This document shows, one piece after another, positions 1 to 13,118 of a stretch of 64,000 nucleotides of DNA. The stretch's first letter is position 1. Each line of letters opens with the position of its first letter. Made by a program: the position numbers and the translations under genes. Location of the stretch: contig NW_026262739.1 in NCBI RefSeq assembly GCF_021869535.1, positions 124,001 to 188,000 on the forward strand. Reading direction: 5' to 3'. The DNA comes from Mytilus californianus. Taxonomy: Eukaryota > Mollusca > Bivalvia > Mytilida > Mytilidae. The notes beneath the pieces were generated by a model, which did no database searches, had not been told where the DNA came from, and saw only the letters and a program-made list of their open reading frames with translations.

Positions 1-3000
1 TTCAACTTTAAATATTCGTTTTCGACATTCAACATTCGTTTTCAGCATTCAACATTCGATTTTTTACTTTCAACTTTCAACATTCGTTTTCAACTTCCGT
101 TTTCAACATCGGATTTATAACTTTCAAAACTACTATTCCGTTATCAATATTCAACATTCGTTTTCAACATTCAACATCTATTTCAACATTCAACCTTCGA
201 TTTTTCACTTTCGAAATGTTGAAAACAAATGTTGACAGACGAAAATCGAATGTTCAAAACGAGCGTTAAATGTTAAAAACGAAAGTTGAAAGTTAAAAAC
301 GAATGTTGAATGTTGAAAATCGAATGCAGAAAGTTGATATCCGAATGTTTAAAACGAACATTATATGTTGAAAACGAATGTTGAATGTTGAAAACGAATG
401 TTGAATGTTGAAAACGAATGTTGAATGTTAAAAACGAATGTTGAAAGTTGAAAATCAAATGACATAAATTGAAAAACGACTGTTAAATGGTGAAAACGAA
501 TGTTGAAAGTTAAAAATTGAATGTTGAAAACAATTATTGAATGTTAAAGACGAATGTTGAATGCTGAAAACGAATGTTGAATGTTAAAAACGCATGCTGA
601 GTGTTAAAAACGAATGTTGAATGTTTAGAGATAAAAATTTAATTGTAAAAAAAATGTTGAATATTGAAAACGAATGTTTAATATCGAAAAACAGTGTTGG
701 AAGTTGAGAAATAGTATTGAAAGTTTATAGCGGATATTGAAAACGATGGTTGAATGTTGAAAACGAATATTAAATGTTGAAAACGAATGCCGAATTTTAA
801 AAACGAATGTTGAAAGTTGAAAAAAGAATGCTGAATGGTGAAAACGAATGTCGAAAGTTGAAAAATGAATGTTGAATGTTGAAAACGAATGTTGAAAGTT
901 AAAAATCGAATGTTGAAAACGAATGTTGAAAACGAATGTTGAACACGAATGTTGAAAACGAATGTTGAAAACGAATGTCGAATGTTGAAAACGAATGTTG
1001 AATGCTGAAAACGAATATTGAATACTGAAAACGAATGTTGGATTTCAAAAATGGATGTTGAAAGTTGAAAACGAATGTTGATGGTTGAAAAAGAATGTTG
1101 AAAGTCGAAAATGGATGTTTAAAGTTGAAAAACGACTGTTGAATGGTGAAAACGAATGTTGAAAGTTGAAACACGAATGTTGAATGTTGAAAACGAATGT
1201 TGAATGTTTAAAACGAATGTTGAAAGTTGAAAATCGAATGCTAAAAGTTGAAAAACGACTGTTGAATGGTGAAAACGAATGTTGAAAGTTGAAACACGAA
1301 TGTTGAATGTTGAAATGAATGTTGAATGTTGAAAACGAATGTTGAAAGTTGTAAATCGAATGTTGAAAATTGAAAAACGAATGTTGAATGTTGAAAACGA
1401 ATGTTGAAAGTTAAAAATCGAATGTTGAAAACAATTGTTGAATGTTGAAGACGAATGTTGAATGCTGAAAACCAATGTAGAATGTTAAAAACGCATACTA
1501 AATGTTAAAAACGAATGTTGAATGTTTAGAGATATAAAATTTAATTGTAAAAAAATGTTTAATATTGAAAACCAATGTTTAATGTCGAAAACAAGTGTTG
1601 AAAGTTGAAAAATAATGTAAAATAATTATAGCGGATATGGAAACGATGGTTAAATGTTGAAAACGAATATTAAATGTTGAAAACGAATGTTGAATTTTAA
1701 AAACGAAAGTTGAAAGTCGAAAAAAGAATGTTGATTGGTGAAAACGAATGTAGAAAGTTGAAAAATTCGTTTTCAACATCTGATTTTTAATTTTCAACAC
1801 GTTTTTTTTCATTTTCAACATTCAACATTCGTTTTCAACATTCAACATTTGTCTTTAACATTCAACATTCGAGTTTCAACATCCAACATTCGTTTTCAAC
1901 ATTCATCATTCGTTTTTGATATTCAACATTCGTTTTTAACGTTTGGATGTTAACATTCAACTTTCGTTTTCAACCTTCAACTTTTGTTTTAAATATTATA
2001 TTTTCAACCTTCAACACTGTTTTCAACTTCAAAACTTTCGTTTTCAACAATCAACATTTTTTTTCAACAATCAACATTCGGTTTAAACATTCGATTTTCA
2101 ACTTTAAATATTCGTTTTCGACATTCAACATTCGTTTTCAGCATTTAACATTCGATTTTTTACTTTCAACTTTCAACATTCGTTTTCAACTCCCGTTTTC
2201 AACATCGGATTTATAACTTTCAAAACTACTATTCCGTTATCAATATTCAACATTCGTTTTCAACATTCAACATCTATTTCAACATTCAACCTTCGATTTT
2301 CCACTTTCGAAATGTTGAAAACAAATGTTGACAGTCGAAAATCGAATGTTCAAAACGAGCGTTAAATGTTAAAAACGAAAGTTGAAAGTTAAAAACGAAT
2401 GTTGAATGTTGAAAATCGAATGCAGAAAGTTGATATCCGAATGTTGAAAACGAACATTATATGTTGAAAACGAATGTTGAATGTTGAAAACGAATGTTGA
2501 ATGTTGAAAACGAATGTTGAATGTTAAAAACGAATGTTGAAAGCTGAAAATCAAATGACATAAATTGAAAAACGACTGTTAAATGGTGAAAACGAATGTT
2601 GAAAGTTAAAAATTGAATGTTGAAAACAATTATTGAATGTTAAAGACGAATGTTGAATGCTGAAAACGAATGTTGAATGTTAAAAACGCATGCTGAGTGT
2701 TAAAAACGAATGTTGAATGTTTAGAGATAAAAATTTAATTGTAAAAAAATTGTTGAATATTGAAAACGAATGTTTAATATCGAAAACCAGTGTTGGAAGT
2801 TGAGAAATAGTATTGAAAGTTGTAAAATAGTGTTAACTGTTTATAGCGGATATTGAAAACGATGGTTGAATGTTGAAAACGAATATTAAATGTTGAAAAC
2901 GAATATTAAATGTTGAAAACGAATGCCGGATTTTAAAAACGAATGTTGAAAGTTGAAAAAAGAATGTTGAATGGTGAAAACGAATGTCGAAAGTTGAAAA

Positions 3001-4626
3001 ATGAATGTTGAATGTTGAAAACGAATGTTGAAAGTTAAAAATCGAATGTTGAAAACGAATGTTGAAAACGAATGTCGAATGTTGAAAACGAATGTTGAAT
3101 GCTGAAAACGAATGTTGAATACTGAAAACGAATGTTGGATGTCAAATATGGATGTTGAAAGTTGAAAACGAATGCTGATGGTTGAAAAAGAATGTTGAAA
3201 GTCAAAAATGGATGTTTAAAGTTGAAATTCAAATGAAGACAACGAATGTTGAATGTTGATGTCATGAAAGTTTAATCCTAATGTGGATAAAAAAGGTTGA
3301 AAACGACAGTTGAATGTTATAAAAGAATGGTGAATGCTTAAAGATGACAATCGAACGTTGAAATCAAAGGTTTAATGTCGAAAACAAGTGTTGGAAGATG
3401 AAAACAAGTGTTCGAAGTTGAAAAACAGTGATGTAAGTTGAAAAATAGAGTCGAAAATTGAAAAAGAGTATTAAATGCTAATATAAGATGTTGAAAACGA
3501 AAGTCGATTGTTGAAACCAAACGTTGAATGTTGAAAATCAGTATTCACAGTTGAAAAACGACTGTTGAATGTTGAAAACGAATGTTGAATGTTAAAAACG
3601 AATGTTGAAAGTTGAAAATCGAATGCTAAAAGTTGAAAAACGACTGTTGAATGGTGAAAACGAATGTTGAAAGTTGAAACACGAATGTTGAATGTTGAAA
3701 ACGAATGTTGAATGTTTAAAACGAATGTTGAAAGTTGTAAATCGAATGTTAAAAGTTGAAAAACGACTGTTGAATGGTTTAAACAAATGTTGAAAGTTGA
3801 AACACGAATGTTGAATGTTAAAAACGAATGTTGAATGTTGAAAACGAATGTTGAAAGTTGTAAATCGAATGTTGAAAATTGAAAAACGAATGTTGAATGT
3901 TGAAAACGAATGTTGAAAGTTAAAAATCGAATGTTGAAAACAATTGTTGAATGTTGAAGACGAATGTTGAATGCTGAAAACCAATGTAGAATGTTAAAAA
4001 CGCATACTAAATGTTAAAAACGAATGTTGAATGTTTAGAGATATAAAATTTAATTGTAAAAAAATGTTTAATATTGAAAACCAATGTTTAATGTCGAAAA
4101 CAAGTGTTGGAAGTTGAAAAATAGTGTTGAAAGTTGAAAAATAATGTTAAATAATTATAGCGGATATGGAAACGATGGTTGAATGTTGAAAACGAATATT
4201 AAATGTTGAAAACGAATGTTGAATTTTAAAAACGAAAGTTGAAAGTCGAAAAAAGAATGTTGAATGGTGAAAACGAATGTAGAAAGTTGAAAAATTCGTT
4301 TTCAACATCTGATTTTTAATTTTCAACACGTTTTTTTTTCGTTTTCAACATTCAACATTCGTTTTGAACATTCAACATTTGTCTTTAACATTCAACATTC
4401 GAGTTTCAACATCCAACATTCGTTTTCAACATTCATCATTCGTTTTTGATATTCAACATTCGTTTTTAACGTTTGGATGTTAACATTCAACTTTCGTTTT
4501 CAACCTTCAACTTTTGTTTTAGATATTCTATTTTCAACCTTCAACACTGTTTTCACCTTCAAAACTTTCGTTTTCAACAATCAACATTTGTTTTCAACAA
4601 TCAACATTCGGTTTAAACATTCGATT
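1..4626. repeat. Higher-order satellite unit, copy 1
   Basis: This is a subunit of about 2097 bp (1-2097) followed by one of about 2530 bp (2098-4627), each starting at TTCAACTTTARATATTCG. The pair repeats as the next 4.6 kb. Offsets between corresponding landmarks are 4626, 4606 and 4626 bp. The 20-bp differences equal gain or loss of exactly one monomer. The longer subunit has an extra diverged stretch around 3200-3540. Confidence 0.85.
1765..2308 (+). repeat. Inverted satellite block 1
   Basis: Monomers run as TTCAACATTCG here, while both flanks run as CGAATGTTGAA. The left switch point reads GTTGAAAAATTCGTTTTCAAC, nearly palindromic. The right switch is CTTTCGAAATGTTGAAAAC. A transcript crossing a switch point could fold back on itself. 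A partial block of the same orientation occupies 1-213. Confidence 0.85.
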
Positions 4627-4838
4627 TTCAACTTTAGATATTCGTTTTCGACATTCAACATTCGTTTTCAGCATTCAACATTCGATTTTTTACTTTCAAC
4701 TTTCAACATTCGTTTTCAACTTCCGTTTTCAACATCGGATTTATAACTTTCAAAACTACTATTCCGTTATCAATATTCAACATTCGTTTTCAACATTCAA
4801 CATCTATTTCAACATTCAACCTTCGATTTTTCACTTTC
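4294..4838 (+). repeat. Inverted satellite block 2
   Basis: Same structure and switch-point sequences as block 1, and almost the same length (about 545 bp). The block starts at the AAAAATTCGTTTTCAACATC junction and ends at the CTTTCGAAATG junction. Confidence 0.85.
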
Positions 4839-7800
4839 GAAATGTTGAAAACAAATGTTGACAGACGAAAATCGAATGTTCAAAACGAGCGTTAAATGTT
4901 AAAAACGAAAGTTGAAAGTTAAAAACGAATGTTGAATGTTGAAAATCGAATGCAGAAAGTTGATATCCGAATGTTTAAAACGAACATTATATGTTGAAAA
5001 CGAATGTTGAATGTTGAAAACGAATGTTGAATGTTGAAAACGAATGTTGAATGTTGAAAATCAAATGACATAAATTGAAAAACGACTGTTAAATGGTAAA
5101 AAACAAATGTTGAAAGTTACAAATTGAATGTTGAAAACAATTATTGAATGTTAAAGACGAATGTTGAATGCTGAAAACGAATGTTGAATGTTAAAAACGC
5201 ATGCTGAGTGTTAAAAACGAATGTTGAATGTTTAGAGATAAAAATTTAATTGTAAAAAAATGGTGAATATTGAAAACGAATGTTTAATATCGAAAACCAG
5301 TGTTGGAAGTTGAGAAATAGTATTGAAAGTTTATAGCGGATATTGAAAACGATGGTTGAATGTTGAAAACGAATATTAAATGTTGAAAACGAATGCCGAA
5401 TTTTAAAAACGAATGTTGAAAGTTGAAAAAAGAATGTTGAATGGTGAAAACGAATGTCGAAAGTTGAAAAATGAATGTTGAATGTTGAAAACGAATGTTG
5501 AAAGTTAAAAATCGAATGTTGAAAACGAATGTTGAAAACGAATGTTGAACACGAATGTTGAAAACGAATGTTGGAAACGAATGTCGAATGTTGAAAACGA
5601 ATGTTGAATGCTGAAAACGAATATTGAATACTGAAAACGAATGTTGGATTTCAAAAATGGATGTTGAAAGTTGAAAACGAATGTTGATGGTTGAAAAAGA
5701 ATGTTGCAAGTCGAAAATGGATGTTTAAAGTTGAAAAACGACTGTTGAATGGTGAAAACGAATGTTGAAAGTTGAAACACGAATGTTGAATGTTGAAATG
5801 AATGTTGAATGTTGAAAACGAATGTTGAAAGTTGTAAATCGAATGTTAAAAGTTGAAAATCGACTGTTGAATGGTGAAAACGAATGTTGAAAGTTGAAAC
5901 ACGAATGTTGAATGTTGAAAACGAATGTTGAATGTTGAAAACGAATGTTGAAAGTTGTAAATCGAATGTTGAAAATTAAAAAACGAATGTTGAATGTTGA
6001 AAACGAATGTTGAAAGTTAAAAATCGAATGTTGAAAACAATTGTTGAATGTTGAAGACGAATGTTGAATGCTGAAAACCAATGTAGAATGTTAAAAACGC
6101 ATACTAAATGTTAAAAACGAATGTTGAATGTTTAGAGATATAAAATTTAATTGTAAAAAAATGTTTAATATTGAAAACCAATGTTTAATGTCGAAAACAA
6201 GTGTTGAAAGTTGAAAAATAATGTAAAATAATTATAGCGGATATGGAAACGATGGTTGAATGTTGAAAACGAATATTAAATGTTGAAAACGAATGTTGAA
6301 TTTTAAAAACGAAAGTTGAAAGTCGAAAAAAGAATGTTGAAAGGTGAAAACGAATGTAGAAAGTTGAAAAATTCGTTTTCAACATCTGATTTTTAATTTT
6401 CAACACGTTTTTTTTCGTTTTCAACATTCAACATTCGTTTTCAACATTCAACATTCGTTTTCAACATTCAACGTTTGTCTTTAACATTCAACATTCGAGT
6501 TTCAACATCCAACATTCGTTTTCAACATTCATCATTCGTTTTTGATATTCAACATTCGTTTTTAACGTTTGGATGTTAACATTCAACTTTCGTTTTCAAC
6601 CTTCAACTTTTGTTTTAAATATTATATTTTCAACCTTCAACACTGTTTTCAACTTCAAAACTTTCGTTTTCAACAATCAACATTTTTTTTCAACAATCAA
6701 CATTCGGTTTAAACATTCGATTTTCAACTTTAAATATTCGTTTTCGACATTCAACATTCGTTTTCAGCATTTAACATTCGATTTTTTACTTTCAACTTTC
6801 AACATTCGTTTTCAACTCCCGTTTTCAACATCGGATTTATAACTTTCAAAACTACTATTCTGTTATCAATATTCAACATTCGTTTTCAACATTCAACATC
6901 TATTTCAACATTCAACCTTCGATTTTCCACTTTCGAAATGTTGAAAACAAATGTTGACAGTCGAAAATCGAATGTTCAAAACGAGCGTTAAATGTTAAAA
7001 ACGAGTGTTGAAAGTTAAAAACGAATGTTGAATGTTGAAAATCGAATGCAGAAAGTTGATATCCGAATGTTGAAAACGAACATTATATGTTGAAAACGAA
7101 TGTTGAATGTTGAAAACGAATGTTGAATGTTGAAAACGAATGTTGAATGTTAAAAACGAATGTTGAAAGCTGAAAATCAAATGACATAAATTGAAAAACG
7201 ACTGTTAAATGGTGAAAACGAATGTTGAAAGTTAAAAATTGAATGTTGAAAACAATTATTGAATGTTAAAGACGAATGTTGAATGCTGAAAACGAATGTT
7301 GAATGTTAAAAACGCATGCTGAGTGTTAAAAACGAATGTTGAATGTTTAGAGATAAAAATTTAATTGTAAATAAATTGTTGAATATTGAAAACGAATGTT
7401 TAATATCGAAAACCAGTGTTGGAAGTTGAGAAATAGTATTGAAAGTTGAAAAATAGTGTTAACTGTTTATAGCGGATATTGAAAACGATGGTTGAATGTT
7501 GAAAACGAAAATTAAATGTTGAAAACGAATATTAAATGTTGAAAACGAATGCCGAATTTTAAAAACGAATGTTGAAAGTTGAAAAAAGAATGTTGAATGG
7601 TGAAAACGAATGTCGAAAAATGAAAAATGAATGTTGAATGTTGAAAACGAATGTTGAAAGTTAAAAATCGAATGTTGAAAACGAATGTTGAAAACGAATG
7701 TCGAATGTTGAAAACGAATGTTGAATGCTGAAAACGAATGTTGAATACTGAAAACGAATGTTGGATGTCAAATATGGATGTTGAAAGTTGAAAACGAATG

Positions 7801-9283
7801 CTGATGGTTGAAAAAGAATGTTGAAAGTCAAAAATGGATGTTTAAAGTTGAAATTCAAATGAAGACAACGAATGTTGAATGTTGATGTCATGAAAGTTTA
7901 ATCCTAATGTGGATAAAAAAGGTTGAAAACGACAGTTGAATGTTATAAAAGAATGGTGAATGCTTAAAGATGACAATCGAACGTTGAAATCAAAGGTTTA
8001 ATGTCGAAAACAAGTGTTGGAAGATGAAAACAAGTGTTCGAAGTTGAAAAACAGTGATGTAAGTTGAAAAATAGTCGAAAATTGAAAAAGAGTATTAAAT
8101 GCTAATATAAGATGTTGAAAACGAAAGTCGATTGTTGAAACCAAACGTTGAATGTTGAAAATCAGTATTCACAGTTGAAAAACGACTGTTGAATGTTGAA
8201 AACGAATGTTGAATGTTAAAAACGAATGTTGAAAGTTGAAAATCGAATGCTAAAAGTTGAAAAACGACTGTTGAATGGTGAAAACGAATGTTGAAAGTTG
8301 AAACACGAATGTTGAATGTTGAAAACGAATGTTGAATGTTGAAAACGAATGTTGAAAACGAATGTTGAAAGTTGTAAATCGAATGTTAAAAGTTGAAAAA
8401 CGACTGTTGAATGGTGAAAACAAATGTTGAAAGTTGAAACACGAATGTTGAATGTTAAAAACGAATGTTGAATGTTGAAAACGAATGTTGAAAGTTGTAA
8501 ATCGAATGTTGAAAATTGAAAAACGAATGTTGAATGTTGAAAACGAATGTTGAAAGTTAAAAATCGAATGTTGAAAACAATTGTTGAATGTTGAAGATGA
8601 ATGTTGAATGCTGAAAACCAATGTAGAATGTTAAAAACGCATACTAAATGTTAAAAACGAATGTTGAATGTTTAGAGATATAAAATTTAATTGTAAAAAA
8701 ATGTTTAATATTGAAAACCAATGTTTAATGTCGAAAACAAGTGTTGGAAGTTGAAAAATAGTGTTGAAAGTTGAAAAATAATGTTAAATAATTATAGCGG
8801 ATATGGAAACGATGGTTGAATGTTGAAAACGAATATTAAATGTTGAAAACGAATGTTGAATTTTAAAAACGAAAGTTGAAAGTCGAAAAAAGAATGTTGA
8901 ATGGTGAAAACGAATGTAGAAAATTGAAAAATTCGTTTTCAACATCTGATTTTTAATTTTCAACACGTTTTTTTTTCGTTTTCCACATTCAACATTCGTT
9001 TTCAACATTCAACATTCGTTTTCAACATTCAACATTTGTCTTTAACATTCAACATTCGAGTTTCAACATCCAACATTCGTTTTCAACATTCATCATTCGT
9101 TTTTGATATTCAACATTCGTTTTTAACGTTTGGATGTTAACATTCAACTTTCGTTTTCAACCTTCAACTTTTGTTTTAAATATTATATTTTCAACCTTCA
9201 ACACTGTTTTCAACTTCAAAACTTTCGTTTTCAACAATCAACATTTGTTTTCAACAATCAACATTCGGTTTAAACATTCGATT
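4627..9283. repeat. Higher-order satellite unit, copy 2
   Basis: This is the second tandem copy of the 4.6-kb unit, again a short subunit (about 4628-6723) and a long one (about 6724-9285). Corresponding positions include 1947/6573, 2369/6995 and 3035/7661, all 4626 bp apart. Copies differ by scattered substitutions and single-monomer indels, which suggests unequal exchange followed by limited divergence. Confidence 0.85.
6371..6935 (+). repeat. Inverted satellite block 3
   Basis: Same switch points as the other blocks. It is about 20 bp (one monomer) longer than blocks 1 and 2 because of an extra TTCAACATTCAACATTCG unit near 6430-6460. Confidence 0.85.
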
Positions 9284-9496
9284 TTCAACTTTAAATATTC
9301 GTTTTCGACATTCAACATTCGTTTTCAGCATTCAACATTCGATTTTTTACTTTCAACTTTCAACATTCGTTTTCAACTTCCGTTTTCAACATCGGATTTA
9401 TAACTTTCAAAACTACTATTCCGTTATCAATATTCAACATTCGTTTTCAACATTCAACATCTATTTCAACATTCAACCTTCGATTTTTCACTTTCG
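8930..9496 (+). repeat. Inverted satellite block 4
   Basis: Same boundaries as the preceding blocks, about 566 bp. It ends at the CTTTCGAAATG junction. Confidence 0.85.
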
Positions 9497-10574
9497 AAAT
9501 GTTGAAAACAAATGTTGACAGTCGAAAATCGAATGTTCAAAACGAGCGTTAAATGTTAAAAACGAAAGTTGAAAGTTAAAAACGAATGTTGAATGTTGAA
9601 AATCGAATGCAGAAAGCTGATATCCGAATGTTGAAAACGAACATTATATGTTGAAAACGAATGTTGAATGTTGAAAACGAATGTTGAATGTTGAAAACGA
9701 ATGTTGAATGTTAAAAACGAATGTTGAAAGTTGAAAATCAAATGACATAAATTGAAAAACGACTGTTAAATGGTGAAAACGAATGTTGAAAGTTAAAAAT
9801 TGAATTTGAAAACAATTATTGAATGTTAAAGACGAATGTTGAATGCTGAAAACGAATGTTGAATGTTAAAAACGCATGCTGAGTGTAAAAAACGAATGTT
9901 GAATGTTTAGAGATAAACATTTTATTGTAAAAAAAATGTTGAATATTGAAAACGAATGTTTAATATCGAAAACCAGTGTTGGAAGTTGAGAAATAGTATT
10001 GAAAGTTGAAAAATAGTGTTAACTGTTTATAGCGGATATTGAAAACGATGGTTGAATGTTGAAAACGAATATTAAATGTTGAAAACGAATGCCGAATTTT
10101 AAAAACGAATGTTGAAAGTTGAAAAAAGAATGTTGAATGGTGAAAACGAATGTCGAAAGTTGAAAAATGAATGTTGAATGTTGAAAACGAATGTTGAAAG
10201 TTAAAAATCGAATGTTGAAAACAATTGTTGAATGTTGAAGAAGAATGTTGAATGCTGAAAACCAATGTAGAATGTTAAAAACGCATACTTAATGTTAAAA
10301 ACGAATGTTGAATGTTTAGAGATATAAAATTTAATTGTAAAAAAATGTTTAATATTGAAAACCAATGTTTAATGTCGAAAACAAGTGTTGGAAGTTGAAA
10401 AATAGTGTTGAAAGTTGAAAAATAATGTTAAATAACTATAGCGGATATGGAAACGATGGTTGAATGTTGAAAACGAATATTAAATGTTGAAAACGAATGT
10501 TGAATTTTAAAAACGAAAGTTGAAAGTCGAAAAAAGAATGTTGAATGGTGAAAACGAATGTAGAAAGTTGAAAA

Positions 10575-11125
10575 ATTCGTTTTCAACATCTGATTTTTAA
10601 TTTTCAACACGTTTTTTTCGTTTTCAACATTCAACATTCGTTTTCAAAATTCAACATTTGTCTTTAACATTCAACATTCGAGTTTCAACATCCAACATTC
10701 GTTTTCAACATTCATCATTCGTTTTTGATATTCAACATTCGTTTTTAACGTTTGGATTTTAACATTCAACTTTCGTTTTCAACCTTCAACTTTCGTTTTA
10801 AATATTCTATTTTCAACCTTCAACACTGTTTTCAACTTTAAACTTTCGTTTTCAACGATCAACATTTGTTTTCAACAATCAACATTCGGTTTCAACATTC
10901 GATTTTCAACTTTAAATATTAGTTTTCGACATTCAACATTCGTTATCAGCATTCAACATTCAATTTTTCACTTTCAACTTTCAACATTCGTTTTCAACTT
11001 CCGTTTTCAACATCGGATTTATAACTTTCAAAACTATTATTCGGTTATCAATATTCAACATTAGTTTTCAACATTCAACATCTATTTTAACATTCAACCT
11101 TCTATTTTCAACTTTACACTTTCGA
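10575..11125 (+). repeat. Inverted satellite block 5
   Basis: About 550 bp, in the shortened-unit part of the array. The right junction is altered to TTCGAAGTGTTG but still recognisable. Confidence 0.8.
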
Positions 11126-12223
11126 AGTGTTGAAAACAAATGTTGACAGTCGAAAATCGATTCTTAAAAATGAGCGTTAAATGTTAAAAACGAAAGTTGA
11201 AAGTTACAAACGAATGTTAAATGTTGAAAATGGAATGCAGAAAGTTGATATCCGAATGTTGAAAACGAACATTATATGTTGAAAACGAATGTTGAATGTT
11301 GAAAACGAATGTTGAATGTTTAAAACGAATGTTGAATGTTAAAAACGAATGTTGAAAGTTAAAAAATAAAATGACATAAATTGAAAAACGACTGTTAAAT
11401 GGTGAAAACGAATGTTGAAAGTTAAAAATTGAATGTTGAAAACAATTTTTGAATGTTGAAGACGAATGTTGAATGCTAAAAACGAATGTTGAATGTTAAA
11501 AACGCATGTTGAGTGTTAAAAACGAATGTTGAATGTTTAGAGATAAAAATTTAATTGTAAAAAAAATGTTTAATATCGAAAACAAGTGTTGGAAGTTGAA
11601 AAATAGTGTTTAAAGTTGAAAAATAGTGTTAACTGTTTATAGCGGATGTTGAAAACGATGATTGAATGTGTGAAAACGAATATTAAATGTTGAAAACGAA
11701 TGCCGAATTTTAAAAACGAATGTTGAAAGTTGGAAAACGAATGTTGAATGGTGAAAACGAATGTCGAAAGTTGAAAAATGAATGTTCAATGTTCAAAACG
11801 AATGTTGAATTTTAAAAACGAATGTTGAAAGTTGATAAACGAATGTTGAATGGTTAAAACGAATATAGAAAGTTGAAAAATGAATGTTGAATGTTGAAAA
11901 CGAATGTTGAAAGTTAAAAATCGAATGTTGAAAACGAATGTTGAATGTTTAGAGATAAAAATTTAATTGTAAAAAAAATGTTGAATAGTGAATGTTTAAT
12001 GTCGAAAACAAGTGTTGGAAGTTGAAAAATAGTGTTGGAAGTTGAAAAATAGTGTTGAAAGTTGAAAAATACTGTTAAATAATTATAGCGGATATGGAAA
12101 CGATGGTTGAATGTTGAAAACGAATATTAAATGTTGAAAACGAATGTTGAATTTAAAAAAACGAAAGTTGAAAGTTGAAAAACGAATGTTGTATGGTGAA
12201 AACGAATGTAGAAAGTTGAAAAA

Positions 12224-13118
12224 TTCGTTTTCAACATCAGATTTTTAATTTTTAACACGTTTTTTTCGTTTTCAACATTCAACATTCGTTTTCAACATTC
12301 AACATTCGTTTTCAACATTCAACATTTGTCTCTAATACTATTTTTCAACTTTTCGCACTATTTTTCAACTTTGAACACTTGTTTTCAACTTCCAACTCTT
12401 GTTTTCGACATTAAACTTCGTTTTTAACATTCGATTTTCATCTTTAGGCATTCACCATTCTGTTATAACATTCAACTGTCGTTTTCTACATTTGTTTTCA
12501 ACATAAGAGTAAAACCTTTCATGATTTCAATATTCAACATTCGTTTTCTACATTCGAATTTCAACTTTTAACATCCATTTTCGACTTTCAACATTCGTTT
12601 TCAACATTCACATTCGTTTTTCATCTTTCAACATTCGTTTTCACCATTCAACAATCGGTTTCAACATTCATCATCATTTTTGATATTCAACATTCGTTTT
12701 TAACGTTTGGATTTTAACATTCAACTTTCGTTTTCAACCTTCAACTTTTGTTTTGAATATTATATTTTCAACCTTCAACACTGTTTTCAACTTTAAACTT
12801 TCGTTTTCAACAATCAACATTCGTTTTCAACATTCGATTTTCAACAATCAACATTCGTTTTCAACATTCGATTTTCAACTTTAAATATTCGGTTTCGACA
12901 TTCAACATTCGTTTTCGACATTCAACATTCGTTTTTAGCATTCAACAATCGATTTTCCACTTTCAACTTTCAACATTCGTTTTCAACTTCCGTTTTCAAC
13001 ATCGGATTTATAACTTTAACTTTAACACTACTATTCGATTATCAATATTCAACATTCGTTTTCAACATTTAACATCTATTTCAACATTCAACCTTCGATT
13101 TTCAACTTTTCACTTTCG
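12224..13118 (+). repeat. Inverted satellite block 6 (enlarged)
   Basis: The last and longest block, about 895 bp. It starts at the usual AAAATTCGTTTTCAAC junction but includes an extra diverged part around 12330-12680, derived from the GTTGGAAG-type words in reverse. It ends at the CTTTCGAAATG junction. Confidence 0.75.

Larger units (their letters stand above)
9284..13118. repeat. Degenerate shortened higher-order units
   Basis: The same landmark recurs at about 10904 and 12881, giving spacings of about 1618 and 1977 bp rather than the alternating 2.1/2.5 kb. Sequence similarity to the complete units falls toward the right. This looks like the decaying flank of the ordered array. Confidence 0.7.
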
